Assembly (NCBI GenBank): GCA_964390365.1
Contig: CAYMHW010000008.1
Location: 1-46,759, forward strand
Reading direction: 5' to 3'
Source: JALQTD01 sp964390365
GTDB taxonomy: Bacteria > Bacteroidota > Bacteroidia > Flavobacteriales_D > Sanyastnellaceae
Length of the DNA stretch: 46,759 bases
Shown here: positions 16,214 to 24,771 of the stretch, piece after piece
How positions within the stretch are numbered: the first letter of the stretch is position 1
Layout: every line of letters begins with the position of its first letter
Made by a program: the position numbers and the translations under genes
The notes under the pieces: generated by a model
What the model was told of the DNA's origin: nothing
Database searches by the model: none
Seen by the model: the letters and a program-made list of their open reading frames with translations, nothing else

Positions 16214-16906
16214 ATGGATGAGGTGAAGGAAGTGGGCGTGCCGTTGCGCGCTGCGTTGCCGCGGGAGCGGCTGATGTTGGAGGGGCCAGAGGCGCTTTCC
16301 GATGAGGAATTGTTGGCCATTTTGATCCGGACCGGGCCTGCGGGGCGTTCGGCGTTGGAAGTGGCCCGGGAGCTCCTGGCCCTGGCCGGTGGGCGCTTGG
16401 GGGATTTGGGGCGGATGCCGGCGGAGGCGTACCGGCTTGTGCACGGCATCGGGGCAGAGCGGGCTGTGGGGCTGGCGGCTGCGATGGAAATTGGTCGGCG
16501 CCGGGCGCAGGCGGTGGCCGAGGGAGCCGAAACGAAGGTGGTTCGGGCTGCGGATGTGTTCCAGCGGTTCAAGCACCGGTTGGGGGATTTGGCGCACGAG
16601 GAGTTTTGGGTGGTGTACTTGAGGCGGTCGAACGCAATCCTCGCGGAACTCCGGATTTCGCGCGGGGGGCTGTCGGGAACGGTGGCCGACCCGAAGGTGA
16701 TTTTTGGGAAGGCGTTGGCGTTGCGGGCGGCGGCGTTGATCTTGGTGCACAACCACCCTTCGGGGAACCGGTCGCCCAGTGCGAGCGATCGGCAGTTGAC
16801 GCGCAACATGAAGGAGGCGGGGACGTTCTTGGACCTGCCGGTGTTGGACCACCTCATCATCACACGCAACGGATACTACAGTTTTGCGGATGCCGGGGCG
16901 TTGTGA
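16214..16906 (+). CDS. radC: RadC family JAB-domain protein
   Basis: About 230 residues. The N-terminal third has the UPF0758/helix-hairpin-helix segment (ALSDEELLAILIRTG, LVHGIGAERAVGLAAA). The C-terminal JAB domain carries the metal motif HNHPSGNRSPSASD with its His pair, Ser and Asp, and ends LPVLDHLIITRNGYYSF. Named for DNA repair, but the biochemical role of RadC proteins remains unclear; the JAB fold suggests a metallohydrolase. I chose ATG 16214; GTG 16205 in frame is an alternative that adds three residues. It follows the rpsT terminator and is 24 bases before wecB. Confidence 0.93.
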   Translation: MDEVKEVGVPLRAALPRERLMLEGPEALSDEELLAILIRTGPAGRSALEVARELLALAGGRLGDLGRMPAEAYRLVHGIGAERAVGLAAAMEIGRRRAQAVAEGAETKVVRAADVFQRFKHRLGDLAHEEFWVVYLRRSNAILAELRISRGGLSGTVADPKVIFGKALALRAAALILVHNHPSGNRSPSASDRQLTRNMKEAGTFLDLPVLDHLIITRNGYYSFADAGAL

Positions 16907-16918
16907 ACGGGTGTGCTG

Positions 16919-16930
16919 TAAATTCGTCGC
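16919..16930 (+). promoter_or_regulatory. -7 box abutting the wecB start (TAAATTCG, 4 bases, ATG)
   Basis: TAAATTCG at 16919-16926, then TCGC and ATG 16931. Same 4-base gap as at other genes here. Confidence 0.5.
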
Positions 16931-17998
16931 ATGCGGAAGTTGCTGAGCATCGTGGGGGCGCGGCCCCAGTTCATCAAAGCCTCGGCGCTCAGTCGGGAGT
17001 GGAAGCGGGGCGACTACGGGGTGGAGGAGCAGGTCCTTCACACGGGCCAGCACCACGATGAGCAAATGAGCGAGGTGTTCTTTCGCGAATTGGGCATGGC
17101 GCCGCCGCACCACCGTTTGTCGGTGAGCACGGGCAACGTCGCGGTGCGGATGGGGGAGATGGTGGCGGGCATTGCGGACGTGGTGGAGCGGGAGCGACCC
17201 GATGCGCTGCTCGTATACGGCGACACCGATTCCACCTGGGCGGGCGCTTGGGTCGCGGCGCGTTGGGGCATTCCGCTGGCGCACGTGGAGGCGGGGTTGC
17301 GATCCTTCGATCGGTCGATGCCGGAAGAAGTGAATCGGGTGCTGACGGATCACGTGGCGCGGTGGTTGTTTTGTCCGACGGATGAGGCGGTGGACAATTT
17401 GATGCGGGAGGGATTGACGGAGGGGGTGGTTCGGACGGGCGATCTGCAATGGGACACGGCGCGTTGGATGGCGGATGCGTTGGAAGCGCCCGCTGCGCAG
17501 GAAGGCGTGTTGCTCACGTTGCATCGGCCTTCCAATGTGGACGATCCGGACCGCTTGCGCCGCTGGCTGGAGGCGATTGCCCAACTGGGTGAGCGCGTAC
17601 ACTTTCCGATTCACCCCCGCACCGGAGCGGTGTGCGAGCGGATTTGGGGAGGGGATTGGCGCCGGGAACTCGCGGGCATGGGCTTCGAGTTGACGTCGCC
17701 GCTCGGTTACCGGGCCCTCATCGAGCGCGTGCAGTCGGTTCGCGCGGTCATCACGGATTCCGGGGGGTTGCAGAAGGAGGCGTATGGGTTCTCAAAGCCC
17801 TGCGTGGTGACGCGGCCGGTAACGGAGTGGGTGGAGTTGGTGGAGCACGGCGCGGTTCACTTGTGCGGGGAGCCGGATGGGGTGGCCGCTGCGTGGGAAT
17901 GGGTGGCCCAAGCGGTGCCACCGGAAGTGGGGCTGTATGGCCGAGGCCAAGCTGCACGCCAAATCGCAGAAGCGATGAGCCAGTCGCCATGGCCGTAA
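16931..17998 (+). CDS. wecB: UDP-N-acetylglucosamine 2-epimerase (non-hydrolysing)
   Basis: Length 355 residues, normal for the family. It interconverts UDP-GlcNAc and UDP-ManNAc for surface polysaccharide synthesis. Family marks are the N-terminal LLSIVGARPQFIKASAL, HTGQHHDEQMSEVFFRELG, the nucleotide-site VYGDTDSTWAGA, AHVEAGLRSFDRSMPEEVNR, and the C-terminal ITDSGGLQKEAYGFSKPCV. It overlaps the next gene, a polysaccharide deacetylase, by 10 bases, which supports a joint role in making an envelope or exopolysaccharide. The ManNAc-forming branch is the likely reaction; no ManNAcA dehydrogenase is in the window. Confidence 0.94.
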   Translation: MRKLLSIVGARPQFIKASALSREWKRGDYGVEEQVLHTGQHHDEQMSEVFFRELGMAPPHHRLSVSTGNVAVRMGEMVAGIADVVERERPDALLVYGDTDSTWAGAWVAARWGIPLAHVEAGLRSFDRSMPEEVNRVLTDHVARWLFCPTDEAVDNLMREGLTEGVVRTGDLQWDTARWMADALEAPAAQEGVLLTLHRPSNVDDPDRLRRWLEAIAQLGERVHFPIHPRTGAVCERIWGGDWRRELAGMGFELTSPLGYRALIERVQSVRAVITDSGGLQKEAYGFSKPCVVTRPVTEWVELVEHGAVHLCGEPDGVAAAWEWVAQAVPPEVGLYGRGQAARQIAEAMSQSPWP

Positions 17999-19230
17999 CC
18001 GTTCAGCTCCAGCACGGAACCCGCACACCGCGGCACGACCACGCGGCGCGGTTGGTGTTCGAGGTCATCCTCGGGCTGGAATGGCAGTGGGTGGAAACGG
18101 ACGGGGAGGTGGAGATGTCGCATTCGGAGCTGTTGGCTTCTGAGGTTCGGCTCGCGAATCCGCCGTCGGCTCCGTGGAAGGAGTGGGTGGTGCCATTTGT
18201 GAAAGACGGGCAACTGGACCCGTTCGCTTTGGCGTTTTGGATGGCCACGCGCATGGAGGAGTGGGGCGAAGGCGCGCGCGATGAGCACAGCCGGTTCCTC
18301 GGAGCGAAGGGGTGGGCGGCGCGGCATGGCGTGCTGGAGCGGCCCGTGCTCGAAGAGGTGGTTCGGGCTTGGGCGTTGGAAGCGGGATTGCCGGCTCCGA
18401 CGCCTCGGCCTTGGACGTGGTGGGCGACCGTCGATGTGGACAACGCGTTCGCTTACCGCCACAAGCCCGCGTGGCGCAAGGCGGCGGGGTTCGTCCGGGA
18501 TGGGCTGCGCAGGGATTGGGCCGTTGCGCGCGAGCGGTGGGCCGTCCTTTCAGGCCAAATCCCCGATCCCTTCGACACCTACGACGCCCTCCTCGACTTC
18601 CACGAAGCCGCTTCGACGCCCAGCCGGTTCTTCTTCCTCCTCGCCGACCGCAGCCCCCACGACGAAGGCATCGATCCCCGCTCGCAAGGCCTCGCCGCCG
18701 CCATCCGCCGCGTCGCATCCCGCGCCGAAGTCGGCATCCACCCCGGCCACGCCAGCCACGGCCACCCCGACCGCATCCGCCTCGAAACCGCGCGCCTCCA
18801 AGCCATCCTCGGCGGTCCGGTCCACCACGCCCGCCAGCACTACCTGCTGCACGACGCGCCGCGCGCTTGGCCTGCCCTCGTCGAAGCCGGCCTCGCCCAC
18901 GACTGGAGCCACGGCTTCCACGACGCCATCGGCTACCGCGCCGGCCTCGCGCGCCCCTTCCCCGCCTACGACCTCGGCACCGAGCGCCCCCTGCCCCTCA
19001 CGGTCCACCCCGTCAACGCCATGGAAACGACCCTCGCCCGCTACATGGCCCTCCCCGCGAACGCCGCCACGCTCCAGCGCGTTTGGGACTGCGCGGCTGC
19101 CGCACGCCGAGTCGATGGCGAGTTCGTCACGCTCTGGCACAACGAAACGTACGCCGGGCGAGGCGAGTGGTCGGTTTGGCGTGTATTTTACCAAACCTTG
19201 TTACAAGAGCGCCCCAAGTTCCTCCGCTGA
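17989..19230 (+). CDS. Polysaccharide deacetylase family protein (Bacteroidota type)
   Basis: A 413-residue protein. The N-terminal half matches the Bacteroidota-specific domain found ahead of deacetylase cores. The core starts at WWATVDVDNAFAYRHK, with the TxDVDxAxxY pattern of NodB-like enzymes. It continues with FFFLLADRSPHDEGI, VGIHPGHASHGHPDRIRLE (the HPG and later His resemble the zinc ligands), ARQHYLLHDAP and SHGFHDAIGYRAG. It ends FVTLWHNETYAGRGEW. It probably removes acyl groups from an extracellular or lipid-linked polysaccharide. It starts at ATG 17989 inside the end of wecB and is likely cotranslated with it. Confidence 0.82.
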   Translation: MAVTVQLQHGTRTPRHDHAARLVFEVILGLEWQWVETDGEVEMSHSELLASEVRLANPPSAPWKEWVVPFVKDGQLDPFALAFWMATRMEEWGEGARDEHSRFLGAKGWAARHGVLERPVLEEVVRAWALEAGLPAPTPRPWTWWATVDVDNAFAYRHKPAWRKAAGFVRDGLRRDWAVARERWAVLSGQIPDPFDTYDALLDFHEAASTPSRFFFLLADRSPHDEGIDPRSQGLAAAIRRVASRAEVGIHPGHASHGHPDRIRLETARLQAILGGPVHHARQHYLLHDAPRAWPALVEAGLAHDWSHGFHDAIGYRAGLARPFPAYDLGTERPLPLTVHPVNAMETTLARYMALPANAATLQRVWDCAAAARRVDGEFVTLWHNETYAGRGEWSVWRVFYQTLLQERPKFLR

Positions 19231-19244
19231 GCCCACACGCGGCG

Positions 19245-19256
19245 TAACTTCCCCAC
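19245..19256 (+). promoter_or_regulatory. -7 box abutting the upp start (TAACTTCC, 4 bases, ATG)
   Basis: TAACTTCC at 19245-19252, then CCAC and ATG 19257. Nearly the same string (TAACTTCG) precedes the HAD gene at 20346. Confidence 0.48.
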
Positions 19257-19898
19257 ATGATCCACGACCTGTCGAAACAGCCTGGCATGCTGGGCGTCTA
19301 CATCGCTGAACTGCGCGACCAGACCATCCAAACCGACCGCCTCCGCTTCCGCCGGAACTTGGAGCGGGTGGGCGAAGCCATGGCCCATGCCATCGCGCCC
19401 ACGCTCGACTACGAGGCCACCGAGGTGGTGACGCCCCTCGGCGACGCGCAAGGGGTGAAGCTGGCCCAACAGCCGGTGCTCGCCACCATTTTGCGCGCGG
19501 GATTGCCGATGCACCAAGGCTTCCTGAACGTATTCGATGCAGCGGACAACGCGTTCGTCAGCGCGTACCGCAAGTACGACGAGGGCGGGGATTTCGAGAT
19601 CGAAGTGGAATACATGAGCACGCCGGACCTCGATGGGCGCACCGTGGTGTTGGTGGATCCCATGCTCGCCACGGGGGCTTCCATGGTCATGGTGTTGAAG
19701 GCGTTGCAGCATTACGGTCGGCCTGCGCGGATTGTGGTGGCATGCGCCATCGCCAGTCGGGAAGGGGTGGAGGCGGTGCGCAAGGCGGCGCAGGTGGAGG
19801 TTTGGGCTGCGGCCATTGACGACGAGACGACGGCGCGGGGCTACATCGTGCCGGGGTTGGGGGATGCGGGGGATTTGGCTTACGGCTCGAAGCGCTGA
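19257..19898 (+). CDS. upp: Uracil phosphoribosyltransferase
   Basis: A 213-residue cytosolic enzyme that makes UMP from uracil and PRPP (pyrimidine salvage). It has the Bacteroidota-type N-terminus, the LATILRAGLPMHQGF segment, the PRPP loop VVLVDPMLATGASMVM, and a C-terminal uracil-binding region ending YIVPGLGDAGDLAYGSKR, where the GDAGD motif is diagnostic. It is followed after 3 bases by a small membrane protein and then a YjjG-type nucleotidase-like HAD protein, consistent with pyrimidine housekeeping. Confidence 0.95.
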   Translation: MIHDLSKQPGMLGVYIAELRDQTIQTDRLRFRRNLERVGEAMAHAIAPTLDYEATEVVTPLGDAQGVKLAQQPVLATILRAGLPMHQGFLNVFDAADNAFVSAYRKYDEGGDFEIEVEYMSTPDLDGRTVVLVDPMLATGASMVMVLKALQHYGRPARIVVACAIASREGVEAVRKAAQVEVWAAAIDDETTARGYIVPGLGDAGDLAYGSKR

Positions 19899-19901
19899 CG
19901 G

Positions 19902-20348
19902 ATGGGTCCACTGGAGCTGATCGGTTGGATGGTGGCGGCCGTGATCAAGTTCTTGGTCACGCCTTCGCTGATGGTGGCCCGCGGCATCGAGCCGTGGGAG
20001 GTCATCGGCGTGACGGCCGCCGGTGCCGCGATCGGGGTGGGCGTGTTTTTTCGGTTTGGGCGGTGGTTGTTTGCGGCGTGGGCGCGGTTGACGGAGCGGC
20101 GAGATCGGCCGAAGCGGGTGTTCACGCCGGGGCGCCGACGCATCGTGCGGTTGCGCAGGCGGTTTGGTGTGTGGGGCTTGCTCGTCATCAGCGGCTTGAT
20201 TTCCGTGCCCATCGCCTCGTTGCTTGCGGCGAAGTACTACCAGCAGGATGGGCGGATGCCGTGGTTGCTCATGGCCGCGTTCGCGGGGTGGGCGGTCGTG
20301 CTGACGTTTTTAAGCTGGTGGGTCCGCCACGGCGTGGTGGCGGCGTAA
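19902..20348 (+). CDS. Small membrane protein, unknown function
   Basis: A 148-residue protein not matched to a named family. Hydrophobic segments lie at about 4-24, 35-55, 88-108 and 120-142, so it is probably a four-helix inner-membrane protein. A very basic loop between helices 2 and 3 (TERRDRPKRVFTPGRRRIVR) should face the cytosol. It may be a small-multidrug or YeaQ-like fold by length, but no motif decides this. It starts 3 bases after the upp stop, so it is cotranscribed, and lies 9 bases before the HAD gene. Confidence 0.75.
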   Translation: MGPLELIGWMVAAVIKFLVTPSLMVARGIEPWEVIGVTAAGAAIGVGVFFRFGRWLFAAWARLTERRDRPKRVFTPGRRRIVRLRRRFGVWGLLVISGLISVPIASLLAAKYYQQDGRMPWLLMAAFAGWAVVLTFLSWWVRHGVVAA

Positions 20349-20357
20349 CTTCGGGGC
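20346..20357 (+). promoter_or_regulatory. -7 box abutting the HAD gene start (TAACTTCG, 4 bases, ATG)
   Basis: TAACTTCG at 20346-20353, GGGC, ATG 20358. Its first bases form the stop codon (TAA) of the previous gene. Confidence 0.5.
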
Positions 20358-21089
20358 ATGGCAGCGGATTTGTTTTTCGATTTGGACCGGACGTTGTGGG
20401 ACTTTGATCGCAACAGCCGCGAGGCCTTGGAGCTCGTGTTCGCGGAGCACGCGGCGGCGGAGATGCCGGAGGCGGATGTGCAGCAGTTCATCGCCGTGTA
20501 CGAGCGGGTGAACGAGGAATGTTGGGCCGCTTACCGCGCAGGCCAAATGACCCAAGCCGAACTCCGCCCCACGCGCTTCCGCCGGACCCTGGCCGCCCTC
20601 GGCCTCCCGTCCGGTTCCTTACAGGACGACCTCGCCCACGCCCTCGGCCAAGCCTACGTCGACCGCTCTCCCTACCTCCCGCACCTCATCCCCGGCGCCC
20701 TCGAAGTCGTCGAAGCCCTCGCCGCCCGAGGCCACCGCATGTACATCCTCACGAACGGATTCGAGGAAGTTCAGCACATCAAGATGGAGCATTCCGGCCT
20801 GCGTCCTCACTTCGAAGCGGTCTACACCAGCGACGCCCTCGGCCACAAGAAGCCGGCCCCCGAGGCCTTCCACGCGAGCCTCAAAGCGGCGGGCAGCCGG
20901 GTCGAAGACGCGGTCATGATCGGCGACGACCTCGAATGCGATGTGGTGGGCGCCCGGGCGATCGGGATGCGTTCGGTGCACTTCAATCCGCGGTCGCAGT
21001 CGCACCGGGAGCAGGTGTGGCGCACGGTCACGGATTTGGGCCAAATCCTCGAGCTCCCGCTCACCCGCTCCTCCGCTCAGATGCCGTAA
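20358..21089 (+). CDS. YjjG-type HAD hydrolase (probable pyrimidine 5'-nucleotidase)
   Basis: A 243-residue soluble phosphatase. HAD motif I is FFDLDRTLWDFDRNS (nucleophile Asp and DxD), motif II is YILTNGF, motif III is the Lys of GHKKPAPEAF, and motif IV is MIGDDLECDVVGA. A helical cap lies between about residues 15 and 95. The order and spacing fit the YjjG family, whose members remove phosphate from pyrimidine and non-canonical nucleotides and so keep the nucleotide pool clean. Its position behind upp fits that role. Substrate is inferred, not shown. Confidence 0.9.
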   Translation: MAADLFFDLDRTLWDFDRNSREALELVFAEHAAAEMPEADVQQFIAVYERVNEECWAAYRAGQMTQAELRPTRFRRTLAALGLPSGSLQDDLAHALGQAYVDRSPYLPHLIPGALEVVEALAARGHRMYILTNGFEEVQHIKMEHSGLRPHFEAVYTSDALGHKKPAPEAFHASLKAAGSRVEDAVMIGDDLECDVVGARAIGMRSVHFNPRSQSHREQVWRTVTDLGQILELPLTRSSAQMP

Positions 21090-21112
21090 CTTGGGAGAAA
21101 TTCCAAGCAATC

Positions 21113-21442
21113 ATGGCCGCAGACGACCCCAAATCCCGCCCCCCTTTTAACATCGAACTCCCTGAAGACCAAGCCTTCGGGGTCTACGCAAACCTCGCGG
21201 TCATCACGCACAGCCCGGTGGAATTCGTGGTCGATTTCGCCCAAATGGCGCCCGGCCTCTCAAAGGCCCAAATCCGCAGCCGCGTCATCCTCGCGCCGCA
21301 CCACGCGAAGCGGCTCATGCGCGCCCTGAACGAAAACATCCAGCGCTTCGAAGCGCAGCACGGTCCCATCAAGGAAATCGGAGGCCCCAACAACGATCCG
21401 GCGATGCCGATGACGTTCAGCGGCCCGCAGGGCGAGGCATAA
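21113..21442 (+). CDS. DUF3467 protein
   Basis: A 109-residue protein of the DUF3467 family: FNIELPEDQAFGVYANLAVI, SPVEFVVDFAQMAPGLSKAQ, SRVILAPHHAKRLMRALNEN. The family is small, cytosolic and widespread, with no assigned role. Start is ATG 21113, 23 bases after the HAD gene; a TAACTTGG sequence at 21087-21094 could be its -7 box. Its last 26 bases overlap the end of the convergent dihydroorotase-like gene. Confidence 0.92.
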   Translation: MAADDPKSRPPFNIELPEDQAFGVYANLAVITHSPVEFVVDFAQMAPGLSKAQIRSRVILAPHHAKRLMRALNENIQRFEAQHGPIKEIGGPNNDPAMPMTFSGPQGEA

Positions 21443-22694
21443 CCCGCCCGGCCCTCACAGTTCCCAAGGCGCCGCCCTTCAACGGCGCCCCCGTGATGCC
21501 CTCGTAATCCGGCACGTTCACCCCGCGGCTCCTGCCTTGACGCGCTGCCCCGTCCAGTCGGAACCACGTCAAGCGCGCCTCCGCGCCCACCTCGATGTGC
21601 ACCGCGTTCAAGCCAAGCACCCGACGCGGCCCGTCCGTCAGCGCCGCCACGAGCGCGTCCAGTCCATTTTCGCCCAGCCCGGCCCACGCGGCCGCAAACG
21701 CCGTTTCAATCCCTGCGATGCCTTCCGGCGCCAGCATGAACTCCACGTCGTGGTGCTCCAAGTCTTCCGGCCGGTGGTCCGAAACGATGGCGTCGATGGT
21801 GCCGTCGAGCACCCCCTGCCGCAGCGCGTCCCGGTCCGCCTCCGAACGGAAGGCCGAGCGGTTGCGCAGCGTGCCGTTGAATCCGTTGAGGTCGGTGTCG
21901 CAAAAGAGCAGGTGGTGGGCCGATGTGGCGCACGTGACCTTCAGGCCCTCCGCCTTCGCAGCGCGCACCATGTCCACGCCTTGCGCGGTGGTCAGCAGCG
22001 CGACGTGCAGCCGTCCGTCCGTGTAGCGGGCGATTTCGAGGTCGCGGTGCAGGCGCATGGTTTCGGCGATGGAGGGCGACCCCATCAGGCCGAGTTGGGT
22101 GCTCGTCGCGCCTTCGTGCATGACGGCGTCGGGGTTGAGCCGCAATTCGAGGGGGAGGGACCAAACCGCCACCCCCATGTCCGCGGCGTATTCGAGGCCG
22201 CGGCGCAGCAATTCGGGGTGGTCGATGGGACCATCGTCGGAGAATCCGGACGCGCCGGCGTCGCGCAGGTCGTGCAGTTCCGCGAGGGCCTTGCCCGCGA
22301 GGCCTGCCGAGAGCGCACCGATGGGGTGGAGGTCCACCGGCTGGCCTTCTGCGCGGCGCATCAGGTAGTGGATTTCCGCCTTGTGGTCGAGGACCGGGGT
22401 GGTGGAGGGGAGGACGGCGACGTCGGTGAAACCGCCGATTTGGCCTGCGGCGCAGCCCGACTCCAAGCCTTCCTTCACCTCTTCGCCCGGATCGCGGAAA
22501 TGCGCCTGGGCATCCACCCAACCGGGCGAAATGCAGGCGCCATCGGCCTGCCAAATCGGCTCGCCCTGATCCTTCAAATCGGTTCCCACTTCCGCGATCA
22601 CGCCGCCGTGAATGCGCAAATCAACGGTCGCACCGTGATGCGGACCCTGCGGATCGACGACCCGCGCCGCTCGGATCAGGAGTTGTTCTTCCAT
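21417..22694 (-). CDS. Dihydroorotase-like protein, metal ligands lost
   Basis: Length 425 residues, the size of a class I dihydroorotase (amidohydrolase fold). ATG 22694 is used because EEQLLIRAARVVDPQG is the normal N-terminus. The scaffold is intact (CISPGWVDAQAHFRDPGEE, GGFTDVAVLPSTTPV, ATSAHHLLF, VSDHRPEDLE), but key positions are changed. The DxHxH zinc motif reads DAQAH. The His of the HxxHxST segment is Leu (LHVALLTTAQG). TDHAPH reads SDHRPE. It is therefore probably not an active dihydroorotase. Bacteroidota often encode such a divergent copy next to a BatA-domain gene, as here, where the two overlap by 19 bases. The role of the protein is unknown. Confidence 0.88.
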   Translation of the reverse strand: MEEQLLIRAARVVDPQGPHHGATVDLRIHGGVIAEVGTDLKDQGEPIWQADGACISPGWVDAQAHFRDPGEEVKEGLESGCAAGQIGGFTDVAVLPSTTPVLDHKAEIHYLMRRAEGQPVDLHPIGALSAGLAGKALAELHDLRDAGASGFSDDGPIDHPELLRRGLEYAADMGVAVWSLPLELRLNPDAVMHEGATSTQLGLMGSPSIAETMRLHRDLEIARYTDGRLHVALLTTAQGVDMVRAAKAEGLKVTCATSAHHLLFCDTDLNGFNGTLRNRSAFRSEADRDALRQGVLDGTIDAIVSDHRPEDLEHHDVEFMLAPEGIAGIETAFAAAWAGLGENGLDALVAALTDGPRRVLGLNAVHIEVGAEARLTWFRLDGAARQGRSRGVNVPDYEGITGAPLKGGALGTVRAGRVMPRPAGR

Positions 22695-24739
22695 GGTCTC
22701 AGCAACAAGATTTCGAATAGCAGCGCGGCCAACGCCAACGCCAACATCAATCGCCAATGGGGTTGCCCCCGCTCAAATCGCGTCACAAGGCTGCCCACGG
22801 TGGCCTCCGTCGCGTCCCAAACCGACGCTTGGCTCCAGCCCGCAGCCTCCAATTTGTCCTTCCACTCGGTCGGGGCGTAGGGCCTCGGGTCCGACTCGCG
22901 CCGGTCGTGGTTCACGCCCACGATGGCCAAGGTTAGTCCTTCCTGCGTGAGGCGGTAGTTGCCGGCTGCGCTCAGTGCGGACGGCAATTCCACTTCGAGG
23001 GCGCCGCGGACTTGGGCGAAGGGCGGCAGCAAGGCCGCTCCGTTGCCGTCCATCGGCTCGAGCTTCAACGGCGATTCCGTGGCCTCCTGGGTGAGGCGCC
23101 ACACCCCGCCTTCCCCCAACGTCAGGGCGTGGATGGGCGTGGTGCGCGCGCGTTCGGCGAGTCGCAGCCAAGTGGGCACCCACAGGGCGTGCCGGGTGAA
23201 GTTCGAGCGTTCGGGGTCCAAATCCGCATGGAACGCGAACACCGTTCCGGCGCCGACCGGCGACGCCGTGAGGAAAGGGGCACCCGATTGCATCGTGGCG
23301 AGCACTTCGTCGCGCGGCTGCAAGCCGACCGTCCGGATGCACCGAGCGCGCGGCAAGTCGGGACGGTCCGGCACCTTACCGAACACGCCTTGGAAGAGCG
23401 GGTGCTCCCACCGCAGGCTGCTGACGCGGTTGTCGCTGGATTGCCAACCACCGGCCGCCGATCCCAACAACCCTGCATAAAAATCCGCGCTGCCGGTGTC
23501 GCCGCTGTCGGGCACGATGACCACGGTGCCACCGCGTTCCGCGAACGCCCGCAATTCCGCGGCAAGGCCTGAGGTCAGGCGTTTGTAACCGTAGACGACG
23601 GCGAGGTCCTTGTCGGCAAGCCGCTCGGGCTCGAATCCGGTGGTGGACTCCCAGGACACTTCGTCGGCGCGGTAGACTTTCGCGAGTGCGGTGCCCACTT
23701 CCGGTGCTTCGCCTTCGGTCAGTCCGATGGCGCGGGTGGCCCCGGCGACTTCGAAGCCGAAGTGGTAGGTGTCGTCGAATTGGACCGGCGCATCGTCAAT
23801 GACCACGCGGGCAGCGCGCCACCCGGGTTCGCCGTGGGTGAAGCGGAGCACCGTGTCGGTGGGCATGCCCGGGATGACGTTGAAGGTGCCGATGGCCGTG
23901 CGCCGGCCGTCGATTTCGAGGCGGATGGGCAGGCCGTCGGCGCCGGATGCCGCGTTGTGGTTCAACCGCACCCGCAGTGCCGTGGGCGCACCGGCGAGCC
24001 GCATCGGGCTGTCGAACCACACCGAATCGACCCAAACATTCGGGAATCCCCCCGCCTCGCTCGGCACGAAGGCCACCGGCCATCCCTTCGTCGCGGCGGA
24101 GTCGGAGGCGCCGGGGGCGCGTTCGGGCAGGACGTGGGTGTTGCGCTGGAGGTCGGTGAACAGGTACAGGGAGCGCCGGCGGTCCGTCTCGTTCACGAGG
24201 GCTTCTTCGGCGCGGTTGAGGACGGCGTCGAGGGGGTGGACATCGGGAACGATTTCGATTTCGCGGAGCCGTTCGAGGGCCTGTTCGCGGGTGAGCAGGC
24301 GTTGGTCGCGGCCGGAAAAGGCTTGGGTGAAGACGTGGAACCGGTCGGTTTCGCCGTATTGTTCGACGACGGTGGCGGCTTTGTCCCGGGCGGTGGCGAG
24401 GAGCGGGCCGCGTTCGCCTTCGGCTTCCATGGAGAGGCTGTTGTCGAGGAACAGCGAGATGGCGGCGCCGTTGTTGCCCTCGCCTTGGAGGCCGGCAGGC
24501 GGCGGGGTGAAGGGTTGGGCGAAGGCGAGGACGAGGCCGGCGATGGCGAGGAGGCGGGCGAGGAGCACGAGGAGGTGCTTGAGGCGTTGGGTGGAACGGG
24601 TTTGGCGTTCAACCTGCTGGAGGAAGGCGACGTGCGAGAAGGCCACGCGCTTGTACCGCCGGAAATTCAGGAGGTGCACGACGATCGGAATGGCCAACGC
24701 GCCGAGGCCCCACAGTATTTCCGGATGCACGAATTCCAT
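22676..24739 (-). CDS. BatA-domain / VWA membrane protein
   Basis: A 687-residue membrane protein. The N-terminus is the aerotolerance/BatA domain (MEFVHPEILWGLGALAIPIV, LLNFRRYKRVAFSHV) with two helices (about 6-24 and 56-78). Residues about 90-200 are a VWA domain with a MIDAS-type DNSLS in SLFLDNSLSMEAEG. A long periplasmic beta-rich region follows, with a GATase1-like segment (ERGGTVVIVPDSGDTGS) near 400. A C-terminal helix (MLALALAALLFEILLL) ends in WKNNS. The topology suggests a large periplasmic domain held by terminal helices. It is transcribed with the dihydroorotase-like gene. Bat proteins are linked to stress tolerance, but the molecular role is unknown. Confidence 0.9.
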   Translation of the reverse strand: MEFVHPEILWGLGALAIPIVVHLLNFRRYKRVAFSHVAFLQQVERQTRSTQRLKHLLVLLARLLAIAGLVLAFAQPFTPPPAGLQGEGNNGAAISLFLDNSLSMEAEGERGPLLATARDKAATVVEQYGETDRFHVFTQAFSGRDQRLLTREQALERLREIEIVPDVHPLDAVLNRAEEALVNETDRRRSLYLFTDLQRNTHVLPERAPGASDSAATKGWPVAFVPSEAGGFPNVWVDSVWFDSPMRLAGAPTALRVRLNHNAASGADGLPIRLEIDGRRTAIGTFNVIPGMPTDTVLRFTHGEPGWRAARVVIDDAPVQFDDTYHFGFEVAGATRAIGLTEGEAPEVGTALAKVYRADEVSWESTTGFEPERLADKDLAVVYGYKRLTSGLAAELRAFAERGGTVVIVPDSGDTGSADFYAGLLGSAAGGWQSSDNRVSSLRWEHPLFQGVFGKVPDRPDLPRARCIRTVGLQPRDEVLATMQSGAPFLTASPVGAGTVFAFHADLDPERSNFTRHALWVPTWLRLAERARTTPIHALTLGEGGVWRLTQEATESPLKLEPMDGNGAALLPPFAQVRGALEVELPSALSAAGNYRLTQEGLTLAIVGVNHDRRESDPRPYAPTEWKDKLEAAGWSQASVWDATEATVGSLVTRFERGQPHWRLMLALALAALLFEILLLRPWKNNS

Positions 24740-24752
24740 CGGGCCAAATTTA
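24740..24752 (-). promoter_or_regulatory. -7 box abutting the BatA gene start (TAAATTTG, 5 bases, ATG)
   Basis: On the minus strand TAAATTTG (24752-24745... read toward the gene) is followed by about 5 bases and ATG 24739. It fits the TAnnTTTG consensus exactly. A related CAATTTTG stands 7 bases before the divergent gene at 24772, so the 32-base gap serves both genes. Confidence 0.55.
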
Positions 24753-24771
24753 GCGCCAATTTTGCACCCCG

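Noticed and set aside
22676..22694. Frameshift between the BatA gene and the dihydroorotase-like gene
   Set aside because: Each protein has a normal end and start; the 19-base overlap is ordinary for this compact genome.
24740..24771. A missing small gene between BatA and TIGR02757
   Set aside because: The gap is only 32 bases and is explained by two divergent start regions.
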